DNA from: Acinetobacter sp. XH1741
GTDB lineage: Bacteria; Pseudomonadota; Gammaproteobacteria; Pseudomonadales; Moraxellaceae
NCBI RefSeq assembly: GCF_041021895.1
Contig: NZ_CP157428.1
Coordinates: forward strand, 1,612,001-1,676,000
Direction: 5' to 3'
Length of the DNA stretch: 64,000 nt
Shown: positions 20,853-28,647 of the stretch, piece by piece
How positions within the stretch are numbered: the stretch's first letter is position 1
How the letters are laid out: each line of letters starts with the position of its first letter
Position numbers and translations under genes: made by a program
Notes under the pieces: model-generated
Seen by the model: only the letters and a program-made list of their open reading frames with translations
The model's database searches: none
Told to the model about the DNA's origin: nothing

Positions 20853-21137
20853 TTAAACAGCTTGTTCAACATCTTCCAAAATAGCCTGTAGCAGGCGTTC
20901 ACAATGCGTATATTCTTGCAAAGATTTATTTAAACTTAACACTTCTTGAGTGAGCTGTAGAGCAACCATAATCACAAGTTTATTGTGCTCAACGCGAGGT
21001 GCACTACGGCGCATATCATTGAACTTCTCGTTAAGGAGTTCTGCTGCACGTTCAAGCTCATCTCTTTTATCGGAAGTAGTAGCAAGCCTAAAGGTCTGCT
21101 CAATCAGCCGAAGCTCTACCATGACTTGTTCACTCAT
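20853..21137 (-). CDS. zapA: Cell division protein ZapA
   Basis: 94 residues. ZapA binds and crosslinks FtsZ filaments at the division ring. The N-terminal domain (MVELRLIEQTFRLAT, then ERAAELLNEKF) and the C-terminal coiled coil (KLVIMVALQLTQEVLSLNKSL) match the family in length and order. The start overlaps the preceding gene's stop by four bases (ATGA), so the two are translationally coupled. The neighbourhood (UPF0149, pepP, ubiH, 6S RNA) is the one found around zapA in other gammaproteobacteria. Confidence 0.9.
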   Translation of the reverse strand: MSEQVMVELRLIEQTFRLATTSDKRDELERAAELLNEKFNDMRRSAPRVEHNKLVIMVALQLTQEVLSLNKSLQEYTHCERLLQAILEDVEQAV

Positions 21138-21694
21138 GATTGTGTCTCCTCGCCAGCTTCAGCAATTGGATGGGCAAGTTGCTGAATTTCTTGTGCATGT
21201 TGATCTTGAGCTGTGCCTAAAATTGCTAAACGTTGAATAATGGCTTCAACTTTGGCTTTGGCAAGTTCATTTTTTTGTAACAAACGATCACGATCTTGCT
21301 GTAAGTCATGTAACTCTTGCTGAGTTTGACGCTGATGTGACTGAAGTTTTTCTTTGGTCACGCGTAGCTCATTACGTTCTGCCAAAATTTCCTGAAAACG
21401 ATTTTTTAAATCGGTCGTACTTTTCTCTAGGCGACTGTAACGTTCAGCAAGTGTGTTAGCATCTTGATTCAATTGTTGAAATTGACCTTGTAACTGAGTA
21501 AGTTGCTCAGTTAATGTCTCAATTTCCTCTTGTTTTTTAGTGATGATGCTATTTTTTTGCACAACTTGTGCGTGATGCTCTGTTTCAGCCAGTTCTTTAG
21601 CTTCCAAGAGAGTCGTATTTTCACTCTCTAGATGATGTAAGCGTGTTTTTAAAACGCCAATATGCGCTTGTAGCCGCTGTAATTGTTCTAACAT
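21134..21694 (-). CDS. Coiled-coil protein upstream of zapA (TIGR02449-like, possibly ZapB-like)
   Basis: 186 residues from the ATG at 21694 (a TTG at 21721 is possible). Almost the whole protein is predicted coiled coil with heptads rich in Gln, Leu and Glu and no glycine or proline until the C-terminus. The first 40 residues (MLEQLQRLQAHIGVLKTRLH) resemble the short TIGR02449 proteins found between zapA and the UPF0149 gene in Pseudomonas. This copy is more than twice their usual length of about 70 residues (from memory). The four-base overlap with zapA suggests a role with ZapA at the division site, perhaps as a ZapB-like linker. That role is inference. Confidence 0.7.
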   Translation of the reverse strand: MLEQLQRLQAHIGVLKTRLHHLESENTTLLEAKELAETEHHAQVVQKNSIITKKQEEIETLTEQLTQLQGQFQQLNQDANTLAERYSRLEKSTTDLKNRFQEILAERNELRVTKEKLQSHQRQTQQELHDLQQDRDRLLQKNELAKAKVEAIIQRLAILGTAQDQHAQEIQQLAHPIAEAGEETQS

Positions 21695-21758
21695 AACGAG
21701 GTCGCACAGAATTGCAATCAAAGGTAATATATACGAAGTATAGAGATTGGATAAACGA

Positions 21759-22391
21759 ATGCAAGACGATATTTCAGGCTGGACAGAATGGAACGCTCAT
21801 TTTGAAGGAATTGAAGAAATTTCAAGCCCTAGTGAGTTACATGGTTTACTAACAGGTATTGTTTGTGTGACTGAAGCGCCAACGCGTGAAGAATGGACAC
21901 AAATTTTAACAACTCTTAATGTGCCAGAGTTAAATGAAGAAGCTTTAGCCGTCTTAACTGATGAAGCGCAAGATGTCTCACACGCATTATCGGAAGATGA
22001 ATTGGACTATTTACCAATGCTTCCAGATGATGAGCACACACTTCAAGATCGTGTACAAGCATTATCGGACTGGTGTGCTGGTGTTGTACTTGGTTTTGGT
22101 TTGGCATCGGGGCATGTTCGTGGTGATGAACGTGAGCTGATTGAACATTTACAAGATGTTGCAGCAGTAGAGTTTGAAGACTCTGATAATGATGAAGAAG
22201 GCGAAAGTAGTTACGAAGAACTCTATGAATTTGTACGCTTAATCCCTGTAAGCTTGTCAATTGGTAGAACGAAAGTAGCTGTTGCTGAAAGTTCATTATT
22301 GAAAAACTTTTATGCAAAAAGTAAAACTTCTGCTGTAAGCACTCTAGATCAAAATATTGTAGAAATGTTTACACCACATCGCCCAAGTTAA
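21759..22391 (+). CDS. ygfB: UPF0149 family protein (YgfB-like)
   Basis: 210 residues from the ATG at 21759; an in-frame TTG lies 12 bases upstream. Family marks are the early LHGLLTGIVCVTEAPTREEW segment, the central LSDWCAGVVLGFGLASG and the acidic stretch DSDNDEEGESSYEELYEFVR. YgfB is a cytoplasmic all-helical protein; the Pseudomonas homologue affects expression of ampDh3 and hence beta-lactam resistance. Its biochemical role here is not evident. It is divergent from the coiled-coil/zapA pair and begins 68 bases before pepP, so cotranscription with pepP-ubiH-ubiI is likely. Confidence 0.85.
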   Translation: MQDDISGWTEWNAHFEGIEEISSPSELHGLLTGIVCVTEAPTREEWTQILTTLNVPELNEEALAVLTDEAQDVSHALSEDELDYLPMLPDDEHTLQDRVQALSDWCAGVVLGFGLASGHVRGDERELIEHLQDVAAVEFEDSDNDEEGESSYEELYEFVRLIPVSLSIGRTKVAVAESSLLKNFYAKSKTSAVSTLDQNIVEMFTPHRPS

Positions 22392-22458
22392 TTGAGGCGA
22401 TGGGTTATTGGTTATATTTTATTTTTTGACTTTAAAATTCTAAATCAAGTAGATCATT

Positions 22459-23781
22459 ATGAAATTGCCTCAAGCTGATTTTCAACATCGCAGAGACCGT
22501 CTGGCAGAAAAAATGGGTCCTAACAGTATTGCAATTATTGCAACACGTGAGGAAATGTACCGTAATCGCGATGCGGATTATAAATTCCGTGCCGATAGTA
22601 GTTTTTTCTATTTGACGGGTTTTGCGGAGCCTGAGGCAGTGGCTGTCATTGAAACTTTTGATGACGTTAATGACTATAGCTATAGTCTTTTTTGCCGTGA
22701 ACGTAATCGTGAGATGGAAATCTGGAATGGTTATCGTGCGGGAATCGATGGCGCAATTGAAGAGTATGAAGCAGATGAAGCCTATGCTATTGATCTACTT
22801 GATGAAGAAATTATTGAAAAACTATTAAACAAAGAACGTCTTTATTATCGAATTGGGCACAATGCAACATTTGATGCGCGTGTGAGCCAGTGGATTAAAA
22901 AAGCGAATGCTGAGCATCGTCATGAAGCTGCTCCAGCTCAGTTGGTTCAACTTGACCGCATTGTCGATGAAATGCGTTTAATCAAGTCACCGCAAGAAAT
23001 CGAGCTAATGCAGATTGCCTCAACAATTAGTGCTAAGGCACATACTCGTGCAATGCAAACTGTTCGCCCCGGCATGATGGAATATGCACTTGAAGCCGAG
23101 CTCAATTATGTATTTGGGCAAAATGGTTGCGTACCTTCTTACAACAGTATTGTCGGTGGTGGCGCTAACGCTTGCATTTTACACTATGTTGAAAATAACC
23201 AAGCTCTTAAAGACGGCGATTTGGTTTTAATTGATGCCGCATGTGAATATGAATTTTATGCATCGGACATTACCCGTACTTTTCCGGTAAATGGGAAGTT
23301 TAGTGCTGAACAAAAAGCATTGTATGAAGTGGTATTGGCATCTCAATATGCGGCGATTAATGCGGTACGTATTGGTAATTCGTATCGTGAGCCTCATGAG
23401 GTTGCAGTTAAAATTTTAACTGAAGGCTTAGTTGATTTAGGTTTGCTCAAAGGTAATGTGAGTGAGCTGATTGAAAATGAAGCATATCGTCAGTTTTATA
23501 TGCATGGTACAGGCCACTGGTTAGGTATGGATGTACATGATGTCGGTTCTTATAAAAAAGATGACGACTGGCGCCAGTATGAAGAGGGCATGGTCGTTAC
23601 CGTTGAACCAGGCTTATATATTGCGCCAGACGATGAAACTGTAGATCAAAAATGGCGTGGTATTGGTATTCGTATTGAAGATGACGTGGTCGCAACATCA
23701 AAAGGCCCACGAATTTTAACTGCCGACGTAGTTAAAGATATTGCAGATATTGAATATTTAATGGCGCAAGCTAAAGCATAA
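22459..23781 (+). CDS. pepP: Xaa-Pro aminopeptidase (aminopeptidase P)
   Basis: 440 residues, the usual length. It removes N-terminal residues that precede proline and uses two Mn ions in a pita-bread fold. The N-terminal domain contains the YRNRDADYKFRADSSFFYLT segment. The catalytic half shows the metal ligands in order: Asp in LIDAACEY, Asp in ASDITRTFPV, His in HGTGHWLGMDVHDVG, Glu in VEPGLYI and Glu in GIGIRIEDD. It lies upstream of ubiH with 31 bases between, as in E. coli and Pseudomonas. Confidence 0.96.
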   Translation: MKLPQADFQHRRDRLAEKMGPNSIAIIATREEMYRNRDADYKFRADSSFFYLTGFAEPEAVAVIETFDDVNDYSYSLFCRERNREMEIWNGYRAGIDGAIEEYEADEAYAIDLLDEEIIEKLLNKERLYYRIGHNATFDARVSQWIKKANAEHRHEAAPAQLVQLDRIVDEMRLIKSPQEIELMQIASTISAKAHTRAMQTVRPGMMEYALEAELNYVFGQNGCVPSYNSIVGGGANACILHYVENNQALKDGDLVLIDAACEYEFYASDITRTFPVNGKFSAEQKALYEVVLASQYAAINAVRIGNSYREPHEVAVKILTEGLVDLGLLKGNVSELIENEAYRQFYMHGTGHWLGMDVHDVGSYKKDDDWRQYEEGMVVTVEPGLYIAPDDETVDQKWRGIGIRIEDDVVATSKGPRILTADVVKDIADIEYLMAQAKA

Positions 23782-23812
23782 TTAAACGTATTCGCCTAAG
23801 GAGCAAAACTCT

Positions 23813-25021
23813 ATGCAACAACAAGTGATTATTGTAGGTGGGGGTATGGTGGGTTTGAGCCTTTCCCTGATGCTGGCGAAAGCTAATATCGCAGTAAAGT
23901 TATTAGAAGCTGTGAAATACCCAAACTATGATGATCAGAATGTTGCTCCTTACCATTCCAGTTTTGATGCACGTAATACGGCTTTATCACGCCGTAGCGT
24001 ACAGATTTATCAGAAGCTAGGGTTATGGGATGCGTTACAACAACATGCAACCCCAATTTTACAAGTTCACATTACTGAACAAGGTAGTTTTGGCAAAGCA
24101 CGTTTAATTGCTGAGCAAGAGAAAGTTGAAAGCTTTGGGCAGGTGATTGAAAACGCTTGGCTTGGGCGAGTTTTATTAACTCAAGTACGTCAGCAGCCTT
24201 TGATTGAGCTGATTGATGGTGTACAGGTTACTGCTTTAACTCAAGATGCTGAACAGGTACATATTGAAGCTGAGCGTGGCGATGAAGTCTTAAAGCTTGA
24301 GACAAAATTATTAATTGCAGCAGATGGGCGTGATTCTTTTTGTCGTCAAGCAATTGGTGTGGGTGTCGATGTTCATGACTATGATCAGGTTGCCATCGTT
24401 ACGACTGTTCAGACCTCAAAACCGCATGAGCAGGTGGGCTTTGAGCGTTTTAGCGCATTAGGGCCTTTAGCTTTATTACCTTTACCGGGTGAATACCGTC
24501 GCTCAGTGGTATGGCCTGTTAAAAAAGGGACGGAGGGTGAGTGGCTGGGTGAAGAAAATGACCAACACTTTTTAGATGCTCTACAACAAACTTATGGCGA
24601 TAGAGCGGGTAAATTTGAAAAAACGGGTAAACGTTTTAGCTATCCGCTTTCACAAGTGCTGGCACATAAACAAGCTGTTGGCCGCGTTATTTTAATGGGG
24701 AACGCAGCGCATACAATCCATCCAGTTGCAGGACAAGGATTTAACTTATGTCTACGTGACGCTGATGTTTTGGTACGTTATTTAGTGAATCAGTTAAGCG
24801 CATCTGATGACATTGGTAACCCAGATAATTTACTTGCCTATGAACAGGCACGTTTGTCAGACCAGCAGCGCGTGATTAAGTTCTGCGATACTGTCGTTCG
24901 GGGTTTTAGTAACCAAAATCCATTATTAAAATTGATCCGTAATACGGGATTAATTGCATTTGATGTGATTCCGGGTGTTAAGCCACTGGTAGCGAACTAT
25001 GCAATGGGGCTAAAAGCATGA
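23813..25021 (+). CDS. ubiH: 2-octaprenyl-6-methoxyphenol hydroxylase (ubiquinone synthesis)
   Basis: A 402-residue FAD-dependent monooxygenase of the UbiH/UbiF/COQ6 family. It hydroxylates the ubiquinone ring, in E. coli at C1. The FAD-binding GGGMVGLSLSL is at the N-terminus, the DGRDS motif lies near residue 172, and the second FAD motif is GNAAHTIHPVAGQGFNL near 299. The ribosome site AAGGAGC is strong. The stop overlaps the next gene's start by four bases. The two consecutive paralogues are told apart by gene order and by AAHTIHPVAGQGFN, typical of UbiH; the assignment between UbiH and UbiI is the less certain part. Confidence 0.85.
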   Translation: MQQQVIIVGGGMVGLSLSLMLAKANIAVKLLEAVKYPNYDDQNVAPYHSSFDARNTALSRRSVQIYQKLGLWDALQQHATPILQVHITEQGSFGKARLIAEQEKVESFGQVIENAWLGRVLLTQVRQQPLIELIDGVQVTALTQDAEQVHIEAERGDEVLKLETKLLIAADGRDSFCRQAIGVGVDVHDYDQVAIVTTVQTSKPHEQVGFERFSALGPLALLPLPGEYRRSVVWPVKKGTEGEWLGEENDQHFLDALQQTYGDRAGKFEKTGKRFSYPLSQVLAHKQAVGRVILMGNAAHTIHPVAGQGFNLCLRDADVLVRYLVNQLSASDDIGNPDNLLAYEQARLSDQQRVIKFCDTVVRGFSNQNPLLKLIRNTGLIAFDVIPGVKPLVANYAMGLKA

Positions 25022-26250
25022 GTGAAGTGTTAGATGTCGTTATTGTTGGTGGTGGACTGGTCGGTGGCTTAACGGCTTTATTACTTGCACAAGGTGGTAT
25101 ACAGCCTACAGTGCTGGATGCTGCTCCTGTACTTGATGTTGAAAAAACATTAAGCGTGATGAACCCACGTGTTTTAGCACTGAGCCAAGCGACGATTCAT
25201 TTACTTAAAACGGTTAATGTTTGGGATGATCTTGCACGCCAAATGCCTTATACCGGCATGCAGGTGTGGAATATGAATGGCTATGGAGAAATTAATTTTG
25301 GTCATGAGTCTGTAAAAAGACCAATGCCTGAACAAGCCTTGGGCTCTATGGTTGAGCCGAGCGTATTGAATGTGGCCATTCAGCAAAAAATGCTTGAGCA
25401 GTTAACAGACTATCGTACTCAAGTTCGCGTTACCCGTATTGAGCAAGGTGTAGGATGCTGGCATATTCAACTGGCTGACGGCACAACACTTAAAACTAAA
25501 TTGCTTATTGGTGCAGATGGTGCAAATTCATTTGTACGTGAGCAAGCTTTTATTGATTTAGATGTACTGGATTACAAACAAGCAGCCATTAGCTGTGCAA
25601 TTAAGACTTCTAAGCCTCATCACTATGTTGCTCGTCAAATTTTCTTACCTACGGGACCTTTGGCATATCTGCCGATGGCTAGTCTTGAAGAAAGTGAAAA
25701 TGGCTACTGGCAGTCTATTGTCTGGACGCTACCAGACGATTATGCCGATGAATATTCCGCTTTAACCGATCATGAGTTTATGCAGCTTTTAACTCGTGAA
25801 AGCCAACATATGTTGGGTGAAGTGCTCGATGTTCGTTCAAGAGCACAATTCCCACTTAAGGCTCGCGCTGCAAAACAATATGTTAAAGCTGGTTTAGCCC
25901 TCATAGGGGATGCAGCACATGTTATTCATCCACTAGCTGGGCAAGGGGTGAATATTGGTTGTTTAGATGCAGCAGTACTCTGTGATACATTGCTGCATGA
26001 TTTAGGCCGCGGTGTCTGGGCACATGAACAAACATTAATGCGTTATGAACATCGCCGTAAGGGACAAAACGATGCGATGATGCATAGTATGTCGGCAATT
26101 GGCTGGGTAGAAAGTAGTGAGCTATTTCCATTTGTTTGGGCCCGAAATGTGGGGCGCAAGCAGGTTGAACAAATTTCGTTCTTAAAAGAGCGTTTTATGC
26201 AACAAGCGAATGGTTTAGGGGCTTTACAAAACACCCAGTATAGTCGTTAA
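25018..26250 (+). CDS. ubiI: FAD-dependent 2-octaprenylphenol hydroxylase
   Basis: A 410-residue paralogue of UbiH (family name VisC/UbiI), expected to hydroxylate the ubiquinone precursor at C5. It shows GGGLVGGLTALLLAQGG at the N-terminus, GADGANSFVR near residue 165 and GDAAHVIHPLAGQGVNIG near 297. It is translationally coupled to ubiH through ATGA. An imperfect inverted repeat lies after it (26330-26341 with 26357-26368, 10 of 12 positions) but without a T-run. Confidence 0.85.
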   Translation: MSEVLDVVIVGGGLVGGLTALLLAQGGIQPTVLDAAPVLDVEKTLSVMNPRVLALSQATIHLLKTVNVWDDLARQMPYTGMQVWNMNGYGEINFGHESVKRPMPEQALGSMVEPSVLNVAIQQKMLEQLTDYRTQVRVTRIEQGVGCWHIQLADGTTLKTKLLIGADGANSFVREQAFIDLDVLDYKQAAISCAIKTSKPHHYVARQIFLPTGPLAYLPMASLEESENGYWQSIVWTLPDDYADEYSALTDHEFMQLLTRESQHMLGEVLDVRSRAQFPLKARAAKQYVKAGLALIGDAAHVIHPLAGQGVNIGCLDAAVLCDTLLHDLGRGVWAHEQTLMRYEHRRKGQNDAMMHSMSAIGWVESSELFPFVWARNVGRKQVEQISFLKERFMQQANGLGALQNTQYSR

Positions 26251-26459
26251 AATAATTACGAAGTTTATGCTCTACTGGTCGAAATAAATATCAGTAGATA
26301 TTTTTTAAACAATCATTTATATATCATTACCAATTCGGTCAGAAAAGATACGGATTTGACCAATTTGGCTCTTTGCTAAATGCAAAGAGATTGCTAAATT
26401 TCTGAGGTCTCAAAAGCCATAGCGATGATGCAATACAAATCATTGTGGGGAGTGTAAAT

Positions 26460-26711
26460 ATGACAGATATCAATGATTATGAAGATGCAGAAGATTCTGC
26501 TGTAGATGAAGACGAAGCCAAAGCGGCTGAAAGTGGTGCAGCTGATGAAGAAGCAGGCAACTTAACTGATGCTGATCTTGCAGAAGCAGAAACGCTTACC
26601 GTAACTGCGAAACAAAAACAGCGCCAAGCATTGGAAGATGAAGTTGCCGCGTTTTTAGCTCGTGGCGGGAGAATTACTGAAGTTCCACCAGATGAACATA
26701 GCGATCATTAA
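26460..26711 (+). CDS. Small acidic protein, SutA-like (RNA polymerase-associated)
   Basis: 83 residues from the ATG at 26460 with ribosome site GGGGAG; an upstream in-frame TTG at 26445 is rejected. The first 45 residues are extremely acidic and probably disordered. The C-terminus has a basic helix (KQKQRQALEDEVAAFLARGG) followed by RITEVPPDEHSDH. The FLARGG..TEVPP region recalls SutA, a Pseudomonas protein that binds RNA polymerase and aids transcription during slow growth. The similarity is by recollection of that motif, so function is tentative. A strong terminator follows. Confidence 0.6.
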   Translation: MTDINDYEDAEDSAVDEDEAKAAESGAADEEAGNLTDADLAEAETLTVTAKQKQRQALEDEVAAFLARGGRITEVPPDEHSDH

Positions 26712-26715
26712 TATT

Positions 26716-26745
26716 AAAAAAGCATCACATGAGTGATGCTTTTTT
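26716..26745 (+). terminator. Intrinsic terminator
   Basis: A 13-bp perfect stem (26716-26728 with 26733-26745), loop ATGA, ending in six T. It ends the SutA-like gene and may act in both directions for the convergent MerR-family gene. Confidence 0.92.
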
Positions 26746-26765
26746 ATGGCCTGCTGTAGGCTGAG

Positions 26766-27167
26766 TTAAAGGTTGTTTTGCAATTCTTTTAAAATGCCGC
26801 ATTCGTCTACTGTACGGTCAGTAGAGCAGTGCTGTTTTAAATCGATGAGAGTTTCTTTTAACAGCAAAAGTCGTTCAATTTTTTCAGATACTTCAATCAA
26901 ATATTTATTCACCAAATTATCAATTTCCGTACACGCCTGTTTGGGCTGAGCTTTCATTTCTTTTAGCGTTTTAATGTCATTAAGAGAAATATCTAATTCA
27001 CGGCAATGCTTAATAAATAAAAGATCGGCGAGTGTCTGGTCTGTGTAAATACGATAGTTATTTTCTGAGCGCTGAATACGGTCTAGTACGCCTACTTTTT
27101 CGTAATAACGAATAGTATCGATCGGGACATCCGCTTTTTTTGATAATTGGCCAATAGAAAGATTCAT
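26766..27167 (-). CDS. MerR-family metal-responsive regulator, CadR-like
   Basis: 133 residues. The N-terminal MerR helix-turn-helix (MNLSIGQLSKKADVPIDTIRYYEKVG) is followed by the dimerisation helix with KHCRELDISLNDIKTL. The C-terminal part has cysteines in QACTEID, LKQHCSTD and ECGILKEL. The HCR.LD, C..I..L and CGIL pattern is that of Cd(II)/Pb(II)-responsive CadR/PbrR proteins, so a soft or divalent metal is the likely inducer. It is divergent from a CDF-type transporter across a MerR-type promoter (27173-27203). Which metal it senses cannot be read from sequence. Confidence 0.82.
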   Translation of the reverse strand: MNLSIGQLSKKADVPIDTIRYYEKVGVLDRIQRSENNYRIYTDQTLADLLFIKHCRELDISLNDIKTLKEMKAQPKQACTEIDNLVNKYLIEVSEKIERLLLLKETLIDLKQHCSTDRTVDECGILKELQNNL

Positions 27168-27172
27168 AAGAC

Positions 27173-27203
27173 TTGACTCTGGAGCTACTCAAGGGTTTTT
27201 AAT
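27173..27203 (+). promoter_or_regulatory. MerR-type promoter/operator for the CDF transporter
   Basis: TTGACT (27173-27178) and TTTAAT (27198-27203) are separated by 19 bases, the overlong spacer that MerR-family activators correct by twisting DNA. Within it lies the dyad ACTCTGGAG (27176-27184), CTA, CTCAAGGGT (27188-27196), with seven of nine positions complementary. The arrangement fits a CadR-like operator. Confidence 0.75.
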
Positions 27204-27232
27204 CACTATAAAAGAGTTTTTGAGGAAATAAA

Positions 27233-27874
27233 ATGGCTGGATGTGGATGCGCTTCAACATGTTCTCCTACAAAGAAAGTAAGTCCACGCTTTAGAAAAGC
27301 GTTATGGATTGCACTTGTCATTAATGCACTGATGTTTGTGGTTGAAATTGTGGGAGGTTACAAAGCCCAATCTGTTTCACTATGGGCAGATGCACTAGAC
27401 TTTGCCGGCGATGCAGCAAATTATGCTTTGTCTTTAGTTGTGCTTTCGATGAGTCTTTATTGGCGAGCAACGGCAGCACTTGTTAAGGGGATCACAATGG
27501 CATCTTTTGGATTCTTCGTGATTGCAAAAGTAGTGTGGTCATTTTTTCATGGCGTTTCACCTGAACCTATGGTTATGGGGGCAATTGGAGTAATCGCCTT
27601 AATTGCTAACGTTTCAGTCGCTTTAATGCTTTATGCATTTAGAGATGGTGATGCCAATATGCGTTCGGTTTGGTTATGCAGTCGAAATGACTCTATTGCC
27701 AACATTGCAGTTATTTTTGCTGCTGTAGGGGTGTTTGGAACAGGCACCGTATTTCCAGATTTATTGGTAGCCTTTGTGATCGCATACTTAGGTGTATCTT
27801 CGGGCTATGCTGTGATTAAGCAATCATTACAAGAAAGAAAACAGTCTAAGATGATATTGGGTTCAGAAGCTTGA
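27233..27874 (+). CDS. Short CDF-type cation transporter without C-terminal domain
   Basis: 213 residues with a good ribosome site (GAGGAAA). Six transmembrane segments are visible (about 22-44, 48-75, 81-106, 111-135, 143-168, 172-194), in the cation diffusion facilitator layout. The usual metal-site helices carry WADALDFAGDA in TM2 and SRNDSIANI in TM5. The usual cytoplasmic C-terminal metallochaperone-like domain is missing, and the N-terminus has a GCGCASTC cysteine cluster. Control by the divergent CadR-like gene suggests efflux of Cd, Zn, Pb or a related ion. It is probably an inner-membrane antiporter; substrate is unknown. Confidence 0.8.
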   Translation: MAGCGCASTCSPTKKVSPRFRKALWIALVINALMFVVEIVGGYKAQSVSLWADALDFAGDAANYALSLVVLSMSLYWRATAALVKGITMASFGFFVIAKVVWSFFHGVSPEPMVMGAIGVIALIANVSVALMLYAFRDGDANMRSVWLCSRNDSIANIAVIFAAVGVFGTGTVFPDLLVAFVIAYLGVSSGYAVIKQSLQERKQSKMILGSEA

Positions 27875-27892
27875 TTTTGATTGCATAAATAA

Positions 27893-27922
27893 AAAAAGTA
27901 CCATGTAAACATGGTACTTTTT
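27893..27922. terminator. Bidirectional terminator between CDF gene and argO
   Basis: A 13-bp perfect stem (27893-27905 with 27910-27922), loop TAAA, with A-run and T-run on the two sides. It lies between convergent genes. Confidence 0.9.
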
Positions 27923-27936
27923 ACTGTTTGAATGCA

Positions 27937-28545
27937 TTAGATGAGAAGCGAAATTGCAATACTCCACATCACGCAACCAATGAGAAAATCTAAAATTTTC
28001 CAAGCTTTAGGATTGGTAAATAATGGTTTTAATAATCTTGCGCCGTAACCCAAACTGAAAAAGAAAAGCCAAGAAGCAAGAATACTGCCCAATGCAAAAC
28101 TAAGTTTGTCTTCTAATTGGGTTGCAACAGAACCCATCAACACAATGGTGTCCAAATACACATGCGGATTTAGCCAAGTAAAGGCAAGACAGGTCACGAG
28201 TGCTTGGGTTAAAGTCTGTTTTTGGCTGCCCTCAAGCTCCATGCCTTGATTCGTTTTAAATGCTGCATAGAATGCTTTTGCGCCGTAGACGAATAAGAAA
28301 GTTGCTCCTAAATATTTAGCGACTGTAATTAAGATGGGTGATGCTGTCATAATTTCAGCAAAACCTAATACACCACAGGCAATTAAAATCGAGTCGGACA
28401 ATGCACAGATTAAACATAGCCAGAATACATATTGCTGTTTAAGCCCTTGTTTTAGAACAAAAGCATTTTGAGCACCAATCGCTACAATTAGGCCACTACC
28501 AATACCCAAACCTTTAAAAAATACACTGAGAGAAAGCATAACCAT
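27937..28545 (-). CDS. argO: LysE/ArgO-family amino-acid exporter
   Basis: About 202 residues from the ATG at 28545 (28539 is also possible). The LysE-superfamily start GLGIGSGLIVAIGAQNAFVLKQGL and the WLNPHVYLDT motif after TM3 are characteristic. Roughly six hydrophobic segments are seen. It exports basic amino acids, arginine in E. coli ArgO and lysine or arginine in LysE. It is divergent from an ArgP-like LysR regulator, the usual partner. Substrate choice is inferred from family and context. Confidence 0.88.
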   Translation of the reverse strand: MVMLSLSVFFKGLGIGSGLIVAIGAQNAFVLKQGLKQQYVFWLCLICALSDSILIACGVLGFAEIMTASPILITVAKYLGATFLFVYGAKAFYAAFKTNQGMELEGSQKQTLTQALVTCLAFTWLNPHVYLDTIVLMGSVATQLEDKLSFALGSILASWLFFFSLGYGARLLKPLFTNPKAWKILDFLIGCVMWSIAISLLI

Positions 28546-28609
28546 CAAGTAGAAAATAATCAGATGCGGGAATTATCTGACTTTTTATTGAGAAATAAGT
28601 AAAATTAAG

Positions 28610-28644
28610 AATATTTAGGTTTGGCTAAAAAATATTTAGGTTTG
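28610..28644. promoter_or_regulatory. Two 14-bp direct repeats in the argO-argP intergenic region
   Basis: AATATTTAGGTTTG occurs at 28610-28623 and 28631-28644, a 21-base period equal to two helical turns, immediately before the argP start. Helically phased repeats suit a LysR-type regulator, so this may be an ArgP site or an autoregulatory element. It could also be a chance small duplication. Confidence 0.45.
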
Positions 28645-28647
28645 TAT

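Noticed and set aside
26330..26368. Imperfect inverted repeat after ubiI as a terminator
   Set aside because: No T-run follows and two of twelve positions mismatch; left as a note in the ubiI entry.
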